Shown piece by piece: positions 59,876-64,000 of a DNA stretch of 64,000 nt. The notes below the pieces were generated by a model that was not told where the DNA came from, made no database searches, and saw only the letters and a program-made list of their open reading frames with translations. The DNA comes from Mikania micrantha. Its lineage: Eukaryota; Streptophyta; Magnoliopsida; Asterales; Asteraceae. The number at the start of each line of letters is the position of its first letter. The first letter of the stretch is position 1. Where the stretch lies: assembly GCA_009363875.1 (NCBI GenBank), contig CM018685.1, positions 64,398,593-64,462,592 of the forward strand, in the 5' to 3' direction. The position numbers were made by a program, and so were the translations under genes.

Positions 59876-61052
59876 TTATTTAATAGAAGAGATACAGAAA
59901 ATAAAAGTGAGAAGCAACTAGAGAGTTACAAGTATCTAGTATTATTTTCATTTACTATGTTATAAAGATTGTTAGTTTTTAAATTAGGGATATAAACGAG
60001 GCAAGTCGAGCCCAAGTTTATTATGGCTCAAGTTTAACTCGTTTTGACTAAATAGGGTTCGAGCTTGGTTTGTTAGAAAATTTTTTGGCTCGAGCTCAAC
60101 TTATTTTTTTTTTCATATTTCAATTTATTTATTTTAATTTCTAATTTAATATATATTTTAAATATACTTTCCAAATTTAACATATAATATGTTTTAAATA
60201 CATGTATCATAATTACACACACATATATATAATTAATATATAAACATACAATTAATGGAATAAATTAAAATTATATAAAAAATTTGTTTAGGCTCGTGCG
60301 CGGTTCACTCAAAATCTTTGGGCTCAAGCTTAGGCTTTGGCTCATATAGGCTCGGTTCATTCAAGCTTTTTACCAATCTGATTCTGAGTAATTTATGAGC
60401 CGGCTTGATTTGGTTACACACAACTTTAAATTATTTAAAATCTTTGGAAAGTGTTTATTAATAAATTATTAATTTTTATAATTCGTATACACCCTACTTT
60501 AAACTAAAATCTTTGAAAGGTGTTTATTTATAAATTATTAACTTTTATATTCTTAAATTTGGTATTTAAAAGAGATTATTTTTTTACCAAAAAAGGTGCA
60601 CTCTCAATTTTGTACCTACATTAATATGCTCCTAATCCTAGATCACCACAACTTTTGCTACATTGACTTGAACCCATAAAAACTGAGTTGAAGAGCATAT
60701 TATTCTAAAACCTGGATGTTTCTTTCTTACTTATAAGAGATTATTAATTTGAGTTTATGCAATATTTTTTTAACTTCTTATATGCTTACGATATTACAAC
60801 ATAAGACTTCAAATGAAATCACACTATTTTTTTTTAAACCAGGTCAGAAATAGAAGTGATTATTTTATTGTTTTACTAATTGAATCAGCCAGACCAGATT
60901 TTTACAACAGATGACGTAATAAATGTTATAAAACTAATATATGTTATTTAATATAATAAATTGAAATCTGGTTCAACAAATGCTATTCTCTGATCCAACC
61001 AACAGGTTGGTTCCCTGATTCACTTGATTAATAACAGTTCAACTAGACTAAC
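59876..61052. other. Intergenic with transposon-like pieces
   Basis: The stretch 59983-60410 begins TAGGGATATAAACGAG and has GGCTCGAGC and GCTCAAGC words on both arms, like a hAT MITE without a clear right end. The rest is AT-rich. No gene is seen. Confidence 0.45.
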
Positions 61053-61414
61053 CAATGTTTTCAGAACCAGACCGGACCTTGAACCGGACGCCTTACAGGT
61101 TATTGGTCGAACCGGATTCAAGAACCTGATAACATAATAAATTCCAAAAAAATTATATAAATATAAACACATTTAAACAAACATAATTAATGTTCAAACA
61201 AACATAATCGTGTTAAAAAAATACAAGGTTTGATTTGAATGTTTAATTATTTGGATTTTAGTTAAATAAAAAACTTGAAATCCGATCTGATCAATTAACC
61301 GGTTCCCGGTCCAACCGGTGAACTAGTCAGTTCCATTGAGGGCGGTTCACATGTTGTTTTGGGCCGGTCGATCCCCCGGTTTGCGGTCCGACCGGTCCAG
61401 TTCTGACAACACTG
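61053..61414. mobile_element. MITE with AACCGG-rich arms
   Basis: The left end CAATGTTTTCAGAACCAGAC and the complement of the right end, CAGTGTTGTCAGAACTGGAC, are inverted, and ACCGG words fill both arms. It is non-coding and lies about 200 bp upstream of the MIR172 promoter. Confidence 0.65.
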
Positions 61415-61624
61415 AAACCAACCGAAATAATTCGATAATTGATTTCGGGTACAACCGATTTGACGAGCTTGTTCGATCTTTTTCTTAAAGCACTACTTTA
61501 CACATCAAATTTTAATTTATATAATCTAACTAGAGTCATTGAACTAAAAAGAGAATCTTCAGTTTGAGTCGCATAAGATTGAATTACGCTTCAAATGGGT
61601 CCCACCATTCAAACGCTTTTCCGG

Positions 61625-61631
61625 TATATAA
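61625..61631 (+). promoter_or_regulatory. TATA box of the MIR172 locus
   Basis: TATATAA is followed by a CT-rich leader (61632-61720) about 190 bases before the hairpin. The arrangement fits a Pol II start for the primary transcript near 61655-61665. Confidence 0.5.
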
Positions 61632-61815
61632 CTTCTCCCAACCGTAACCCTTTCTTCTTCATCCCTTCCTTCTCACTTTCACAAAACTAGGGTTTCTCTA
61701 TCTCTAACCAATCACGAGATGACACCTCAGCATTTCTTCTGCATCTGTGGTTTCACATTTAAATCTTGAAAACCATTGTTTCGATCTGTCTTTACATTAA
61801 TTGTCATTGCTTTCT

Positions 61816-61894
61816 GATGCGGCATCTTCAAGATTCACATACCGTCGAACTCTATGGTTTCTGGGTGATGAGAATCTTGATGATGCTGCATCGG
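61816..61894 (+). ncRNA. MIR172: MIR172 precursor hairpin
   Basis: The 3' arm at 61871-61891 begins AGAATCTTGATGATG and equals mature miR172 (a/b type) over 21 bases. The 5' arm at 61819-61839 begins GCGGCATCTTCAAG and is the star strand. The arms pair with about three mismatches, and the loop is short. miR172 represses APETALA2-type transcription factors and so controls the juvenile-to-adult change, flowering time and floral identity. A TATA box and CT-rich leader precede it. A GTAATC donor-like site near 61961 suggests a spliced primary transcript. The star sequence is closest to the miR172c/d kind. Confidence 0.95.
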
Positions 61895-62551
61895 AAAACA
61901 ACTGGCTACACTAAAAATCAATGAATCAACTTCGATTATGATGGATCTCATACAAAAAAGGTAATCATGATTAAAGATTTTCTTTTGTTTATTTAATCAT
62001 TACTCTTATAACACTAACAAACCCATCAAGAGTTGATTTATAATAGAAAATCAATGAAAACAAGATTTGAAGCTGACACCTCTCTCACATGGAAACAATA
62101 CCCTTGAAGGTTTACTAATTTCCATATTGTTCTTGATTAGATTGGGTACCATTAAAGAAAGGTAATATTTATGTTGTATTTTCATGTTTATGTGCGCAAA
62201 TTCGATCGATCGATAGAAGTCATATTGTTGTTCTTGTTGAATCTATGTGGTTGATTTATATTTCTTGCTGTTCGTTGGTGTTTAAGCAATATTGATCATC
62301 ATGTTTATCTATTTTTTTGGACGACAGATCGAGGGTGAATAATCTGATTTCAAGATATAAAGATATCATTAGATCTTTGAATTAAAGATCCGCTAAAATA
62401 TTAAAGAATATCAAAATCATAATACTTTAATGTAATTGTATATTGGTATCTTGGCTTGTCTTATATTAACCCTTTTTCTAACTTTTGTGGGATTTATCAA
62501 GTTTGATTTGAGTATTAATTAACCCTTTTGTTTTTCTTTGAGTGGTTAAGA

Positions 62552-62720
62552 GTTGTTTGGTAGCATATTAATGGTCATTTAGAGGCTACCTCTTGCTAGT
62601 TTATAAATTCTTAATGATTAACATGTAACATTAAGTTTTAATGGTTGTTATCTGTTAAAAATTCAGACTTAATTAAGGTTATGTTATAACCATTATACCA
62701 TTAAAAGACTATCAAACAAC
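62552..62720. mobile_element. MITE of the GTTTGGTAG type (169 bp)
   Basis: The ends GTTGTTTGGTAG and CTATCAAACAAC are perfect or nearly perfect inverted repeats. TTAGAGGCTACCTCTT resembles 22631. It lies downstream of MIR172, possibly inside its primary transcript. Confidence 0.7.
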
Positions 62721-64000
62721 ACCAAAGTTACATAGATACTCTTTATCCTTAAGCGTTTACTTTGTATTATCTTGAAATTTTGTATTTTCTTCTTAACTAG
62801 CATGGGTAAACATAACTAAGCCATATGATATGATGTTTTATATAAACAATACAATACATCCATACACGTGTGTTTTATGTATCACATATACAGAAATACA
62901 TATTCGTTGTAGTGAGTTAATTAAATTGGAAACATTTGATTATGGTTTATTTATCTCCTACCTAGCTAGTTCTTGCTTAATTATATGTTTGTTGTTCAAA
63001 AATTAAAAACTTCAAATGTATAGCCTAGATCTTTCCCTAGTTTTTTTTTTATAAAAGTGAAACAGATCGAGTGATGCTTAGGGCTCTTTGACCAAACTGT
63101 ATGCTTAGTTGAATCAATAAATGATATAGATTAGAGAGTAGGATTAATATTGTAAATAAGTTGTAATATTAGCAATGGGTTACAACCCAACTATTATCCC
63201 CTTGATATTTTATTTGAGAGGTTTTCAGTTTGAATCTCAGAGCACAGTAATCAGACTGAGGGTTTTTCTTCAAGTTTCCATCTAAGGTAGTCCTGAGTTC
63301 GAGTTTTACATATAACGTCAAACAATTGTAAAGTTTGAAATCTTGTCACATGAGGGTTCAAACTCAGCCGACTTAATTACAGGTTAGATTTTTAGTTGAC
63401 CGGCTAATTTTTTGGATCACTGGTGGATTACTGGAGACCATTCGATCATATCCATCACCAAGTCACAGTTCTAGAGGAAACTCAAGTCTTTTGAGAATAG
63501 ATTCGAAACCAGTACCATTTGGTTACTAACCCTTATCTCACCATCAAGATGGCGCTAGGCTGTAATGTTTTTGCTATTTACAGGTAGATTAGTTTGTGTT
63601 CTATAATGTGATTTGACAATAATAATTCCTGAGAAATGTAAATCTTGTGATGGATTTTTGCAGGCGAATCAACTGAAAAATTTTATTGAAAGGAAGAATA
63701 TGTGTGGTCGTGGTGTTTTTTTGTTTTGAATTATTGACCCCGGTACTAAATGATGGTGATAGCTGCTTATTTCAAAATCCAACCAGCTATAGATTTTTTA
63801 AAATTCAATCTTTTAAGTTATTTATTTTTCATGTAAATAAAATCAAAAATATAGTCACGTAATTGATGATGCAGATGAGTAAACAACATGACGTCATTCT
63901 AACGAAAGTTGCAGGTTCTTATTGATAAGCCTGGTATCCTTTAGGCTAAAACACATGAGACGTTTACTTATGAAGTTATGAGTCTCAGTTAAAGTTTACA
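62721..64000. other. Intergenic, with SINE-like traces
   Basis: No gene is seen. Stretches near 63180-63310 and 63410-63560 have B-box-like or tRNA-like words (AGTTTGAATCTCAG, GATTCGAAACC) but no target duplications. The MIR172 primary transcript may extend into this region. Confidence 0.4.

Overview
The window looks like nuclear DNA of a flowering plant. Genes are split by GT-AG introns, the DNA is AT-rich, plastid fragments are embedded in it, and transposable elements are dense. The repeat style (TAGGGGTG-type hAT MITEs, Helitrons, tRNA-derived SINEs, 3-kb LTRs starting TGTSACACC) resembles Asteraceae, but that placement is inference. No prokaryotic feature is present.

Three ordinary genes are well supported. 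(1) Positions 1563-6188 (+) hold a complete nine-exon serine carboxypeptidase-like gene. (2) Positions 7365-9903 (+) hold a three-exon gene for a divergent HSP20-like protein with a mitochondrial-type presequence. (3) Positions 23218-33679 (+) hold a complete 25-exon exocyst subunit SEC8 gene. A fourth gene is non-coding: a MIR172 hairpin at 61816-61894 (+). Three introns use GC instead of GT as donor.

Between genes 2 and 3 (10.7-20.7 kb) lies an array of three copies of a 1.33-kb unit that carries a plastid rpl14 tail. Two different solo LTRs, each about 3.2 kb with its own 5-bp target duplication, are inserted in it. One LTR carries a long run of short palindromes whose stems covary. The other carries an array of palindromic AT-rich units. 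From 34 to 42 kb the sequence is a patchwork of a Helitron, hAT MITEs, SINEs and a broken RNase H fragment.

The most unusual region is 42590-51774. It is a 9.2-kb Mutator-like element (MULE) with terminal inverted repeats, lying inside a (TA)n microsatellite. It carries a FAR1-type transposase relic (-), a Ulp1-like protease relic (+), two small divergently transcribed unknown genes, and about 30 copies of a TACGTAC-type motif confined to its non-coding parts. Four smaller elements (7671, 8594, 54947, 55390) also sit in (TA)n and share its end layout: TATA, then GGG, then GATCAAAT or a similar word at fixed spacing. The MULE is therefore a candidate master for a microsatellite-targeting family.

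From 52 to 64 kb there is a SINE with a nested MITE, a chimeric plastid insertion (ndhG plus ycf2), another Helitron, several MITEs, AT-rich spacer and the MIR172 locus. Exon limits were read by eye from splice sites, reading phase and protein-family resemblance. No alignment or expression data were available.
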